Notes under the pieces: generated by a model
What the model saw: the letters and a program-made list of their open reading frames with translations, nothing else
Database searches by the model: none
What the model was told of the DNA's origin: nothing
Position numbers and translations under genes: made by a program
Source of the DNA: Perkinsus olseni
Taxonomy: Eukaryota; Perkinsozoa; Perkinsida; Perkinsidae
Reading direction: 5' to 3'
DNA: 48,393 nucleotides
NCBI GenBank assembly: GCA_013115135.1
Contig: JABANP010000414.1
Coordinates: forward strand, 1 to 48,393
Shown: positions 12,001-22,780 of the stretch, piece after piece
Position numbering within the stretch: position 1 is the stretch's first letter
Layout: every line of letters starts with the position of its first letter

Positions 12001-13943
12001 CGATCGGAACTTGGACAGACTTGACGTCCTCTGAGTCTGGTCCATCGAGCCATAGATGGGAGCATTGGTGATGCCGACTTGGGTGAGCAGCGATGCGAAG
12101 AACTCGACGTTGTGACGGGTCGCCACGAAAACCTAGACGTTTCGATAAGATGAGAAGTTGAGATAAGTTTGATCGAGCAAGACAGCCTACGATAGTCTTA
12201 GGGGACCGGTTCTTCTTCCCGCTCTTGCCGGCCTTTCCAGTTGCTACAGCGGCGGTAGACTCATCAGCGTTGGCGTTTCCCCTTGACTGCAGCCTACAGT
12301 GTTCAGATCAGAGGTGCCTGCAGCATCGCGTGACGGCCTACTTGCGTAATAAGGATACTAGTGCTGCAGGTTTGGAGTCCGCAGTAGTGTACAGGAACCA
12401 CAGATCAAGCGTGTCGGATATCGTATGCTCGACCTGAGGACGCGCGCAGTTCCATACGAAAAAGGGCCCAGTCACAGCTTCTTACATCAAGACGAATAAA
12501 CTCAGTCGAATCAGAACGCAGGCCAGCCCGACTGAACTGCGTGAGCTGGCTAGGGAGGGTGGCCGAGAACAAGAGGCACTGTCGTGAAGGTGTGGTAGCT
12601 TTGAGGATGGCTGAACACCCGACACGCGATACAATGCACACTACCATGGACCAGAAGAGGAAAACTAGCGTGTGGTATCCCGATTTATCCACCCTATCGG
12701 TACATCGGGAGACCCATAGTCAAGTATGAATTCCATAGTACTTTGCATATCCTCAGAAAATCCCATCTCGAAGAGCCTATCAGCCTCGTCGAATACAAGG
12801 TACTGCACTCGCTGTAGAGACAAGTCCGCTTCCACCATATGATGGACCTGCCAAGATCGGTATTACGGTTTCGCATGCTCCGACAACAGCAAGTTCCTCC
12901 GGACAGGACCAACACGCACTAATCTATCTGCTCGGACGATAAGTGCACGAACGAGCATATTGCAAGTACGCGTGAATTTGGACTGGACCGCATGTGCCTT
13001 CCCTCTACTACCAATCGTCCAGGCGTACAAATGAGGACATCAGGATTGCTGGACAGCCTGTCAAACTGCGACTCCATGCTGTGGCCGCCCACGATCAAAC
13101 ACAGCCGAAGGTCTGTGAACTTCGCTGAGGAGACAGTGCAATACTTCGCATGCAACACATGACGTAACGATCAGCGGTTCAGAGAGCAAACAGGTCTACG
13201 GATGAAGACTGGCCGCCCTCTCGTGTCTTTCGCACCGCTCTCAGCAGAAGGGCTGCTTAGAGGCGACTCGAATTACCAAGCATTCTCGTAACCTTGATGG
13301 TCTGCATGGCCAGCTCTCGCGTAGGTGATAGGATCACAGCTCTTGCTCCAACGACCTCACTATGGCCCTTCAGCGTTTGTATCTACCGGCATTCATAAGC
13401 GTCACACATCCCCACTGTGCCAAATGCTCAATCTCGCCAACTCGCGCTCTAGACAGTGGGAGCGACGCAAGATGACAGACAGAAAGGGGTGAACATCTCA
13501 GAGAGCTGAGCGCCACCAAGGCTGGCCCCCAACGTCGGAGCATACACTTGCCAAGCCACTACCCACTGTTCCCGGCCAGAGAAGCTTTCCCCAAAGTTAG
13601 TACACATGCTCGTAGTCGCATCGTCCAGCAATTGACAGACTGACCCCAGTAGTACCATTGGTATAACAAACGCTGCAGTCTTTCCACTTCCCGTCCTTGC
13701 CATTGCCACCACATCACTGCCGCCGAGAATCACTGGAATTGCTTTCCTCTGTATCGGTGTTGGCTGGTTGTATCTGACGTCTCGCGGCTCCACAACCCTT
13801 GAGCTACCCATAACTAACTACCCCATCTTCTGAATGGCCTTGAAGAGCGGGTCCGACAGTCCCATCGTCTGGAAGGCACCGCCGCTGATCTTCTTGCTGC
13901 TGCTGTGGCCGACATCACGGCCTTTGGTACCCTCAAGGACCAT
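9026..13943 (-). CDS. DBP10: DBP10/DDX54 DEAD-box RNA helicase, about 20 exons
   Basis: Nucleolar ATP-dependent RNA helicase of 60S ribosome assembly. The ATG at 13943 opens an exon with [18 protein letters not shown] 48-nt intron leads to [20 protein letters not shown] and [13 protein letters not shown] (Q motif and motif I). Then come [10 protein letters not shown] (Ia), [24 protein letters not shown] (Ib), [15 protein letters not shown] (II), [11 protein letters not shown] (III), [40 protein letters not shown] (V), and HRCGR spliced to TARAG (VI). The combination of [15 protein letters not shown] and a C-terminal tail with [29 protein letters not shown] and basic segments to a stop at 9028 matches DBP10/DDX54 rather than other DEAD-box families. 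A Lys/Ala-rich insert ([19 protein letters not shown]) sits before IVFVATRH and looks lineage-specific. Introns are mostly 40-60 nt; the one after FVIPM is about 260 nt. Confidence 0.93.
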
Positions 13944-14595
13944 GGCAAAGAAGAATCTTCCTCGGAAGCGAAGTGCTCGGTGCTCCTTCTATCCGATCGT
14001 CACATTTCTAGTTTTCTTTTCCAACAACTACCTCACTAGTTCAGCGACAGTTCCAGTCCTGATGATTGAGTCACTGATAATGATTCACAAAATTTGAAAC
14101 AATTCGCGAATCGCTCCGCTACGGCTATATCGCGCGCGCCCACAGGCCCATCGTTTTCCAGCACGTCTTCAACACGATATGGTTCAATCAGAACGTCCAA
14201 CTTCGGCGCCAATAAACAGGGGAGACAGACGACCTGTACCGTGCTGAGAGAGCTACATGAGCGATGCTGCTAACGGCTGTCGTTGCTAGGTGCAAGTGAT
14301 GCCGAGAATGACTCAGGCTACTTTCGGCGATCTGTTTCCGTCGGCAGGCTCCAAGGTCACCAGTGCAGCCAAAATGATCGTTATGAATGGACGAGGTGAG
14401 AGTCGCAAAGACCTCCCCTGGAGGTTCTAGGGGCAGTTTCAGGGTAGAACTGTTTCCGGGGGTTCTCGTTTTTGATTCGGCAGGACTTGTCGGGATCATA
14501 CATGGTTCTCAGTGAGAACTTCTCACTGATGATTGTATTAACATATGGTGTCAGACAAAGCCCCTGCCTGTTTCAGTTCTCGCTGTCCCATTCTC
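13944..14595. other. Intergenic, no gene recognised
   Basis: Upstream of DBP10. Overlapping short ORFs on both strands with no recognisable motif. It marks the border between the gene-rich left part and the repeat-rich middle of the window. Confidence 0.5.
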
Positions 14596-16858
14596 AACGC
14601 ACAGTGCACGGGAGAGACGTTGCCCGACCACCACACAGAACCCCGTTTCTCCTGAAATCCCGATTGCCAAGGCCGCATCTAGACCAGCTAGTGTTAGTAG
14701 AATCCATGGTGATTCGAGGAAGACTAGCGAATACGGGTGAACAGCTAACACTCCGACTACTCAAGCTTTTGGCTCGAAGTGTGCGAACTCCAATGAGCAT
14801 GTGCATTTCGCCGAAACATATTTCGCGCTCCTCAGGGCTCAGTTTCGAGACAGGCCGCTGTGCTATAGCACCATGGCACAGAAGCCCCTCACATCCTATA
14901 GCCCAAGTTCTATGAGAAGCAGGTAACATTGCCTTCGTGTAGACGTGCTGTTGAAGGCGTGATGGTCCAGGAACCGCCAAGCGGGCGTTAAACTCCCCAG
15001 CAAGAACGCTAGCCAAATCGTTTTCAACGATGGGATCAATGCGGATGCTAAGAAGCGATTTTGGACGACTCAGAGAACTTTTGTAAGCACTTCAGCAGGC
15101 ATACCACCGTCATTCAGCGGCCCATCTGTTAGCACAACGGAACGCCGTTGGACCTGAGAACACATCAGGGAATAGTGAGTAGAGAGAATCGATGGGTCCG
15201 GTAGGCCAGGAGTTGCTGCACGTTACAAGTGTTGAAGTTAGGTTTTCAGGCGTATGTGTCACACATGATGTACCTATGAATGCAAGGCAGCCCTGCATAC
15301 TCGATAGAGTATTCCTTCCGGTTCATGTTGATGTTGCGATGGCAAGACGCCCTTATTCGAATTCTATTGTTCTTCGAGTTAGCATTATCTCAGGGCGGTG
15401 CAAAATTTTTGGATGCGGGAAGACTATGAAGGAGAACAAGAGGCGAGACCTGCAAGCGCTAGAGCCCTAAGCCTAGAGGTTCGTGGACAACTTTCAAGAT
15501 AGCACCAAGTGTCCTGGGAAAATGAATCACGCCATCAAAATCGTCCACACACGGCATGTGTTTGTAGTGTCTACATAGCACGATCTCAGCCACACTTGGA
15601 GGCGGAATCAAGGCACGGGCACCTGTGGCGTTGAATTCACCGTGGTCCAGTTGTTAGACACCGACTAACTGAGAACACAACAACCGAGTTATACCGCCTG
15701 GAATCCAAACTTTCATTTATTGTCTGAGTGCCATCAACGACCTAGCTTAGCTTCACCGTAGCGGCTATCGGAGCAAGACAGGATCAACGGGATAAACCTG
15801 TCTGAGCGCTACGACAACAGCAGCACATATGCTATGCTAGCCTCGCCCAGAGGCTCGCGTAACATAATACCGGATTGGTGTGGCCCAGAGGGACTAGCTT
15901 GCCGAGGAGAACGTCGAGCAATGCGATTCCGCAGGAAAGGAGAGACCTTCCCGGTAACGTTACTTTCATTCATTAGAAATGGACAATCGCTGGAAGTTCC
16001 ATCAAAGACTCATCCGGGCCTGGAACTCACTTAAGGTGGGTTCTCAAAGTCTTTCAGAAACCTTAGATGTGCGACCCTGAGAGGTCAGGCCCCAGATGTT
16101 CCGTTTTCTGGTTGCACGCCTGTTGCCTGCAATGCAGACAACAGGCGTGACACCGTGCAGACTCTGCATCATTGTCTCCCGATGCTCTCCCCTATGGATG
16201 TCCTTTCTCACGACAGTAGATGGTGTGATCGACAAGTTGTAGCATTTACGTCCTACACGCTCACCCACTATCATCGTCTTTCTTATGAGCGATGGATTAT
16301 GCTGTAGCGCAAAGCAGGCCAAACTCGTGGGATTAGTCTTTCTCTGCCTCGCAACAGTTACGAGTGGCGAGTTGCACGTTGCTTTCAAGCATGTTCCTAC
16401 AGCCATCACCACTCCGAGAAATTCCGAAGAGCATCCGCGTATTGCTCTTACTGTCGAAGACTCGCCTCCGTAAAGTGATTACATTAGTGCACTCGGTGCG
16501 CTGCACTGCCTCCACTGTAGCACAGGCTTGGTCTCTCACAACCGGCCTCGATCCGGTGATAATGCGCCCTCCCTTATTGTGCATGGTTGCGTAGCTACTT
16601 CTCCTCAAGAGAGTAGGCTTAGGAGTAGACCCTGTCCACTCCTCCAAATCCTGCATGGCCTATTAGTAGCAGCGGCGAAAGAGCAACTACGACTATGAGA
16701 CTATACGACGATGAGGACTCCTGATTTTTCCTGATTGCCTACTGGTAGACGGACAGATTGTGTGTCACCCTGTTCCAGCTAGGAACGCGGGCATGCGTGC
16801 AAAGCACTCGCTCAAGTGTATTGAATTATTAGTCTTATCATCGTGATTTCTCCAGTCC
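14596..16858. repeat. Segmental repeat, copy A (upstream of secreted-protein copy 1)
   Basis: Matches 27083-28500 in the same orientation. For example, GAGCATGTGCATTTCG, CAGTTTCGAG and CTATAGCACCATGGCAC recur at 14813-14876 and 27164-27248, GAACGCCGTTGGACCTGAG at 15140 and 27523, and GCATGCGTGC with AAGCACTCGCTCAAGTG near 16795 and 28470. Divergence is clear but modest. About 1 kb (15.66-16.66 kb) is present only in copy A; it carries minus-strand ORFs of about 100-120 codons with no family I recognise. The conserved part shows no convincing coding frame. Confidence 0.75.
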
Positions 16859-16916
16859 AGAGTCTGGACTCCAGACTCGTTGATATCGAAAGTTAGCTCG
16901 ATTCTGGTCCAACGTC

Positions 16917-16969
16917 TACTTTTGCGTGTACGCGAGTTTATAGTATAAACTCGCCTACACGCAAAAGTA
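16917..16969. repeat. Near-perfect palindrome, 26-nt arms, one-base centre
   Basis: Arms 16917-16942 and 16944-16969 around G16943, with one mismatch. Contains ACTTTTGCGTGTA and TACACGCAAAAGT. Confidence 0.93.
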
Positions 16970-17041
16970 TAAACTTTACACTATAAACTCTAAACTTTAT
17001 AGTCCATTGGACTAAGTCCAACGCCGATTCCGGCTCAGACT

Positions 17042-17092
17042 CTCGCCGAAGTCAGGGACTCTTGCTAGTAGCAAGTCCCTGACTTCGGCGAG
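17042..17092. repeat. Long palindrome, about 24-bp arms, one-base centre
   Basis: CTCGCCGAAGTCAGGGAC at 17042-17059 pairs with GTCCCTGACTTCGGCGAG at 17075-17092; the inner arms TTGCTA/TAGCAA flank G17068. There is a two-nucleotide bulge at 17060-17061. Confidence 0.9.
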
Positions 17093-17244
17093 CAAGTTGC
17101 TACTTTTGCGTTAGCCGTGTGCCGAACGACGGACCCAATTTCTCTGATAGAGGTTCTGTGCTTTCGATAATCGGCTCTCCGTTATACAGTAAAAGTTTCT
17201 TCTGCTTCTGCGAAGTATCTCCTTCAGGATTCTTTGTGGATCAT

Positions 17245-17748
17245 ATGAACATCTCTCCCGGAATCATCTGCAAGATCTCCCTCATGGTCTCAGTGATCAG
17301 CGGTGAACAACTTCTGGGTGAACCCCTCAACGGAACCTATAGCGTTTTCCTCCCTCATCGTGTTATGCGCTATCTAGATGTTTGCGGAGAACTCGCTTGG
17401 CACACTGATCCCACTAATCCAAGTATAAGCGTCACGTTGGCCGTGGCGATCGGTTCTGTCTAATATACAGGCGGCCCTCTGCCTGTGAATCGGCTGTCTC
17501 ATTCTGTCTACCTACTAGATAAGGCTGCTTTCACAGGATATCATAATTTTCAAGAGGGTGCAACTAACTTTTTTCGCGAATATTTTCCCAGCGTAGTCTT
17601 CTTCGAGGATCTGGATATGATTTACTTCAAGTTCGATGATCCACCTGGCACGGTGACTACGAGGTTCAACGGTTCGTCTCGCACCTTCACAACAGGAGAT
17701 TGCACTCCTCCCCCCATTTCGCTCGCATCTGATAAGCATCGAGGTTAA
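17245..17748 (+). pseudogene. Secreted-protein family, copy 1, interrupted by an in-frame TAA
   Basis: Starts at the ATG in the same position as the other two copies, with a hydrophobic N-terminus (IICKISLMVSVISG). The frame is interrupted by TAA at 17461-17463, exactly where copy 3 reads GGTCTTGGGTATATC, and then stays in the same frame through LPVNRLSHSVYLLDKAAF, EDLDMIYFKFDDPP and TTRFNGSSRTFTTGDC to a stop at 17748. Apart from that stop it keeps all family features. It is either a recent pseudogene or a shortened about 72-aa product. Confidence 0.75.
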
Positions 17749-18460
17749 GTTTATAGCGTACCGCTTCTCAGCGACAAAAGTATCCTCTCTGTTCGTCGTT
17801 ACAACCTCATTTTTTAATGAATGGCGAAACTAAGGGCTGAGAATAGTATGGTATTGTCACTATCGTATTGTCTTTCTAGCGTTGTCGCTTTCATAGCCGA
17901 TCTGCACAGTTCTATCCATACACGAGGCTTCTTGCGCCTTTACACGTCTCTGTGTTTGCAGTCCGAACAAGCAGCCGGTACTAAACCGGGCGGGAAGTGA
18001 CACCAATGAGAGAGCCTCGGAATGCCTAGTGGGCATGTCTCTCGGAAGCCGGCCAGCGGGCTTTGACCACCCCTGCAGCTCATAATAGACTTCACACGCT
18101 CACACGCATATGGTGGATGGAAAGGAGAAAAAAAGGATAAATTTGGAACTTCCAAGTTGGAAGCTCAAGGGTCGCCCCCCAGCAGCGCCACCCAGAGTCT
18201 GTTCGAGGCGTTAGAAACGTACGATTTGTGAGGAGCCACGTGACTCGAAGCTTGGCCGGTGAGTTGCAGAATAAGTCAATCGGGATAGGGAGCAAGAAGC
18301 ATGCTGAATTAAAGTTGAAGTGAATGACCGGCTGAGTGGCCCAAATTGTGAATCGACGGATCGTGGATATAACGCCTTCGGGTCGGGTTTCACGTGTCTG
18401 TACAACTCTCGTACGCTCCTCTGACACCTTCCCGCCCTCGAATGTGCTAACGCAATTCAC
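17749..18460. repeat. 3' flank shared by the secreted-protein copies
   Basis: Matches 25820-26445 and 29430-29830. Shared strings include ATAGCGTACCGCTTCTCAG (copies 1 and 3), GCCGATCTGCA and CATACACGAGGCTT (copies 1 and 2), and GAGCAAGAA...GAATT...GTTGAAGTGAA (18288-18320 and 26399-26430). Conservation of flanking DNA implies duplication of a unit larger than the coding sequence. No gene recognised inside it. Confidence 0.7.
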
Positions 18461-18466
18461 CCACCC

Positions 18467-18532
18467 TTGGCAACATGTAACTTGCTACTGGTGCTGGGGT
18501 TGGCAACATGTAACTTGCTACTGGTGCTGGGG
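18467..18532. repeat. Two exact 33-bp direct repeats
   Basis: Two adjacent identical 33-bp units at 18467-18499 and 18500-18532, each beginning TTGGCAACATGTAACTTGC, just before the 3' end of the DIRS-like element. Confidence 0.9.
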
Positions 18533-18604
18533 TGGGCTATCACTCAGCCACTCACTGTCTCCTTGACACCCCAGCAACCACCTCCCAACGTCGTCCGACG
18601 CAAG

Positions 18605-19911
18605 TTACTGTAGCCATTGGGTGCCACTTGGACTAATCAACCACGATTCTTCCCACTCATCATATCCGTCCACCAACCACTGCTCTTCTCCACCGGGGCA
18701 CTCCGGATCCTTTCCAACTGGATCCCTTCCTTCCGTTTGCTGCACCCTACTCTTTCTTCTTCCCTTGGTTCGCTCCTCACCTTCACTCTGCCCTGACTCC
18801 TCCTCGCTGCGTTCGACACTCGCCCGTGCCTCTCCTGCTGTATCGTCCTTGTTCAGCCCCGTATTCCACACCCGCCTCGAATATTCCGGGCTATCCTCAA
18901 TGTACACATCTCTAGCATATCTATCTATCACATTCGATTTCCACCTTCCGTAGAGTTGGACTCGAAATCTCTCCACTCCGGCCCGTAACATCCACTGTCT
19001 TCCGCCTACCCTCCTACTGTGTAGGGCCTACACTGTAGGCCATACCCCTCATTCAGAACGAGTCGTTCTCCCGGATACCGACCCTCCTGGTCTACAAACA
19101 GGGTGTCATCCGGTCTAGCCTCCTGACGTCTTCTATACTCGATGATGATTCTGCATTGTGCACAGGGCACACCAGCGTTCCCGCAACCCCGTCTGAACAG
19201 AAGCATCCATGTTCACGGGCAACTCCTTCTCCTCTTGGATCCGTTTTGGACCGCGTCACCGTTACCTGAATCACGTCACCACCCCCCTTCCGACTTACTC
19301 TTTCAACATCCTTGCATCGCAGCGATACCACTTCATCCCCGCGGAGCAGGAACCAACACGCTATTGTATACGAACACACTCACAGCCTAGCCTGCTTCCC
19401 TTTCACCTCCTTGTGGAGTGACATGAGCATTTCCAACGTTATTGGTGCCACTCCCTTACTCGGTCCCTGTCCCCTCGTGGCCGCTCTCTTGAACCGCTTT
19501 ATCATTCTTCGATCCCTCTCAGTAATCTCACACCCACGTATCTCGATCTCCACGTCCACAGCATCCACATACTGGGGTATTGACTTGTATTTGCAGCTGC
19601 TAACACTGCGACGAAACATTCCACCTTCCACGCGTCTACGAGGAAAGCCTCCCAGTTTACTACTCTTCCAGCCATAACTTCTTCAACTTCTTCACCCGAG
19701 ATTTGTTCGATAACTTCGTAGAGTCTGCATATACTCTCGCCCTCAACTCCTCTACGGCGTGCGTCATCGCGACATCGTCACCAGCATTTACTATTCTCGC
19801 CACCACCTTACCATCGCCTATCCTCTCCCTCGGTGACATGGAAAGGTCAACTGCTGCACCCAGGAACAATGGAGATGCACCCGCGTAGTGAAAAACGCTA
19901 GCGAAAAACAC
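18605..19911 (-). pseudogene. Tyrosine recombinase of the DIRS-like element, broken
   Basis: Fragments in different frames: 19911-19660 (N-terminal helices, TKLSNKSRVKKLKKLW), 19631-19380 (KRAATRGQGPSKGVAPITLEML, core-binding domain), 19379-19092 (WFLLRGDEVVSLRCKDVERV with the first catalytic Arg, then VTVTRSKTDPRGEG with the Lys), 18991-18605 (FRVQLYGRWKSNVIDRYARD, which carries the region of the nucleophilic Tyr). The HxxR segment expected before GVERFRV is not intact; QWMLRAG stands in its place. The tail after the Tyr region is Glu/Arg-rich. The enzyme is unlikely to be active. Confidence 0.65.
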
Positions 19912-20104
19912 ATCACGAATCTCACTTCGCGAAAAATCGCGAGATAAAAGATAAATCGCGAAAAAACACGATTCGTGATTTTCGCGAAAAGGCGGTTTTC
20001 AGTAGCGTTTTTTCGCGATGTGATAGAGTCGATTATCACTTCGCGTTTTTCGCGTTTATCGCATCGTGATTAACGCGATTTGGCGTTTAACGGGTGCATC
20101 TCCA
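19870..20104. mobile_element. 235-bp MITE-like element made of TCGCGA palindromes
   Basis: Bounded by TGGAGATGCACCCG at 19870-19883 and its exact inverse at 20091-20104. The interior is a lattice of TCGCGA, TTTTCGCG and CGCGAAAA motifs, many of them self-complementary. It lies between the recombinase and RNase H of the DIRS-like element. No clear target duplication. Confidence 0.55.
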
Positions 20105-20239
20105 ATGCCACTCACACTTACGCTCAACACCTACTATCGATAACTACCATGATGGTAGTACCATCCACCCTAGAAACACTTCCACCCGCCAAACCTGCCT
20201 CACAGGCCATGCCTGTGCAGGCCCGAAGTGTTTCAGGCC

Positions 20240-20665
20240 TAGAACTACATGCGCGGCATCGATCATTGCCCCTGTCAACCGAAATTCTGTTCACAGCTTA
20301 ACCTACCTTCACTAACTGAGTCGACGTTCAACCGAGGTACTCTAACAAAGTGTCAACAATCCCCCCTTCTTCTAGGAGACACCTACCACTAATCTTCTCG
20401 CCCCAACTCAGGCGGCATCTAAGCTCCCGTGCCAACGCGGCACCTAACTGTTTCTCATCTCGTGCTACGAGAGCGGCATCCAACGCTACGACTGGCTCCG
20501 GCCACAAGAGGCCTGATCACAGATTAACCTAGCTTAACTCGTCGAATCGGCACTCATCCGACTAACGCTAACAAGCGTCAACTTCCCTCTTCTTCTGAGG
20601 GCACTAACCTCCTCGCCCAACTTAGGCGGCATCTGAACTCACGCGCCAACTCGGCACTTAACACA
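20240..20665. repeat. Two imperfect tandem repeats of about 200 bp
   Basis: Two successive units share CACAG(C/A)TTAACCTA, CTTCTTCT, CTCGCCC, GGCGGCATCT and CGGCAC in the same order. Noncoding on both strands; inside the DIRS-like element between RNase H and the MITE. Confidence 0.55.
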
Positions 20666-20674
20666 TCTACTACG

Positions 20675-21533
20675 TTAGAAACTCAAATTTATTGTCCGCC
20701 TCTCCACGGACAGAGAGCTGCCGGAACTTCCAGAACCCTCCCTCTCGAAGTTCACACCGAGACTCTGTGAGACCTTTTGCTCCTTGGGGAACTTTGCTCC
20801 CCTAGACAGCCTCCTTAACGCATCTGCCCACTCATTGGCGTGACCTGCCACGTGCCGGTATTGTACATCCGGCCATTTGTTGTCCGCCGCAGCGTCGTGA
20901 GCTAAATCCATCACTAATTTATTCAGCCTTCCACATTTCCCTCTCCATCTGAGGGCCAACTGTATGGCTAGTAGCCATTGGCTACTACTGAGTCTGACCA
21001 CAGCCATATCCTCACACTCTGCGGTAACTCCTCCGACCACAACCGGAACACAATTTATATCTCCACTCGGAATCTCGCTGCTGAAATATTTCATCGGAGC
21101 TTCATTTCACATCAACACCCCTCCAACACCCTAGGGAGAGGCGTCCACCACAATCGACACTTCGCTCGGATCTCTGCTTCTCAAAGGAAATTTTCTCACC
21201 ACGTAAGCTTCACCATCACCTTCAGACGCCTTCAGAGTCTGAAGTTCAGACAATCCTTCCGCACTCAATCCAAAAAAAACCGCAACGACACGGTCGCGGA
21301 CGGAAGCTCACCTGCTCTCACCCCTTGCTCGAGGCCATCCTCAAGGCCCGCCAAAGTGGCGCGATTAATGGAGTGAGTCGGCAACTCACTTGCGCTATCC
21401 AGCACAAGCGTCCACACACGCCCCGCAACACACTTTTCCTAACATGATCGGTTTCCAGACACTTCTCAATCATTCGAAGGATGCCTAGCAGCTTCCGCTT
21501 TGGAACATATACTTTGATAGCTTCTTTCGTCAA
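20675..21533 (-). pseudogene. Reverse transcriptase C-terminus and RNase H of the DIRS-like element
   Basis: 21533-21318 reads VCGRLCWIAQVSCRLTPLIA and PLWRALR, the RT connection region seen in DIRS and Ty3-type polymerases. 21094-20675 reads LALRWRGKCGRLNKLVMDLA, then YRHVAGHANEWADALRRLS, the end of an RNase H fold with its HV-G-N-ADAL signature. The two lie in different frames with sequence missing between them. Confidence 0.65.
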
Positions 21534-22569
21534 TTCCTAGGGCGCTCTCCAACCTCCATGGAATGGACCACCTCCTCCCACAATTCAGTCTCAATGCAAC
21601 CGTCCTCATCGTGAACGTTAATCGGGAATATACCACACTGCTCTATCTCTTCATTTATTCCCAATGGACACCTCTTCCAGGTGAGCCATGTGCACACTGC
21701 AGTATCCGAGTCCCCACGCGCCTCGGCCACCAACCGCACCAGTCGCCCGTGGATGGGGGAATGCACTCTCGTCTACGGGGCACGAGTCGTACCGCACGAC
21801 CCTCAGCTACCTGGCTACTCACGGCGGACCCTTGTTCTATCGTAGGCAGCCCACTCGGGTCTAGCACCCCATAAATCAGCGAGAATCTATTGCCACACTA
21901 CTGACACGCCGGCTCCCCTAACACCTCGAAGGAACTCTTATCAATCGTATCACAGTACACTGACATCCGCGCTCTCTTTGATGGCAGTCCCGGTGCTGTC
22001 GCTGATGCCTCCGCTGCCACCCCAGCTCCACCGACTTGTTCACCTTCTCCACTCTGGCCTCTGTATTCTTCAGCACTGACGTGAGCCCAAACTCCGCTCG
22101 GCACGAGTCGTATGAGTCGTGCCGCACGACTCATACAACATTGAAACCCTCGACCTCGCAGGTGGGGTCATCCCTTTCCCCGAACACGCTACCATATCCT
22201 TTGGTGCGATGAACGCAAGGTCACATATTTTGTCCATCTCATCAGTGTCATCGGACAACGACCGCCGCCACTTCCTCCCACAGATCATTACCAACTGAAG
22301 CCAGTACCCGCAACCTCTCAATATCCTTACCCCCTCGCAGAACCCTCTCCGCCATCGCGTTCTCTGCCGGCGTATTGGTTGTAGGCTCTTCCGTCGGGGA
22401 CATCAAAAAAAATACAATGTGGGCACACAATCAACTGAGGAACATTCCTACTCTACCGCATAACACTGCCTCCTCTGGGAAAAACCATATTTCTAAAGAA
22501 AGTTGCCATTTTCTAAAGAAGTTTCGCGCTCGCCCGGGAGAGGATTGGGACTACGCTTATGACTCTCGG

Positions 22570-22780
22570 ATAACCTATGACCTATGACCCTAGGCCTTCG
22601 GGTTTGAGGTGATGGTCGCCCGAAGGGCGACCTGAGTCGGGTTTCGGGTTGACGGGGGTTACGGTCAGTACTCCACTAGGTCTTTTTTTCTTCAGTTTTT
22701 CTCCTTCTTTAGATTTTCGCCCTCTCGCTTAGATTTTCGCCCTTTCGCTTAGATTTTCACCGTCTACCGCCTCCTCTCGT
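22570..22780. repeat. Small hairpin and short tandem repeats
   Basis: A hairpin GGTCGCCC-GAA-GGGCGACC at about 22628-22646, followed by three roughly 19-20-bp units of CTTAGATTTTCGCCC(T) at about 22708-22760. No gene. Confidence 0.7.

Larger units (their letters stand above)
16859..17105. mobile_element. Fold-back insertion specific to copy A
   Basis: Relative to copy B (about 28530-28568), copy A has about 250 extra bp between CCAGTCCAG and GCGTTAGCCGTG. The extra DNA is almost entirely inverted repeats: 16917-16942 with 16944-16969 (26-nt arms, one mismatch, one-base centre) and 17042-17092 (about 24-bp arms with a 2-nt bulge, one-base centre G). Short CAGTCC/GGACTC motifs recur around it. 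No coding capacity. Confidence 0.6.
18605..22430 (-). mobile_element. Degenerate DIRS-like (tyrosine recombinase) retrotransposon
   Basis: On the minus strand the order is reverse transcriptase remnant (21.5 kb), RNase H (20.7-21.1 kb), then tyrosine recombinase (19.9-18.6 kb), which is the DIRS order. Reading frames are broken between and within domains, and a MITE-like repeat lies between RNase H and recombinase. The 5' border is approximate: minus ORFs at 21.5-22.4 kb with no recognisable YxDD motif may be the decayed RT palm or gag region. No terminal repeats were identified. Confidence 0.65.

Noticed and set aside
14594..15016. 140-codon minus-strand ORF in segmental copy A
   Set aside because: The corresponding DNA of copy B does not keep the frame, so it is not under coding constraint.
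22700..22770. CRISPR-like short repeats
   Set aside because: Only three adjacent units without unique spacers, in a eukaryotic context.
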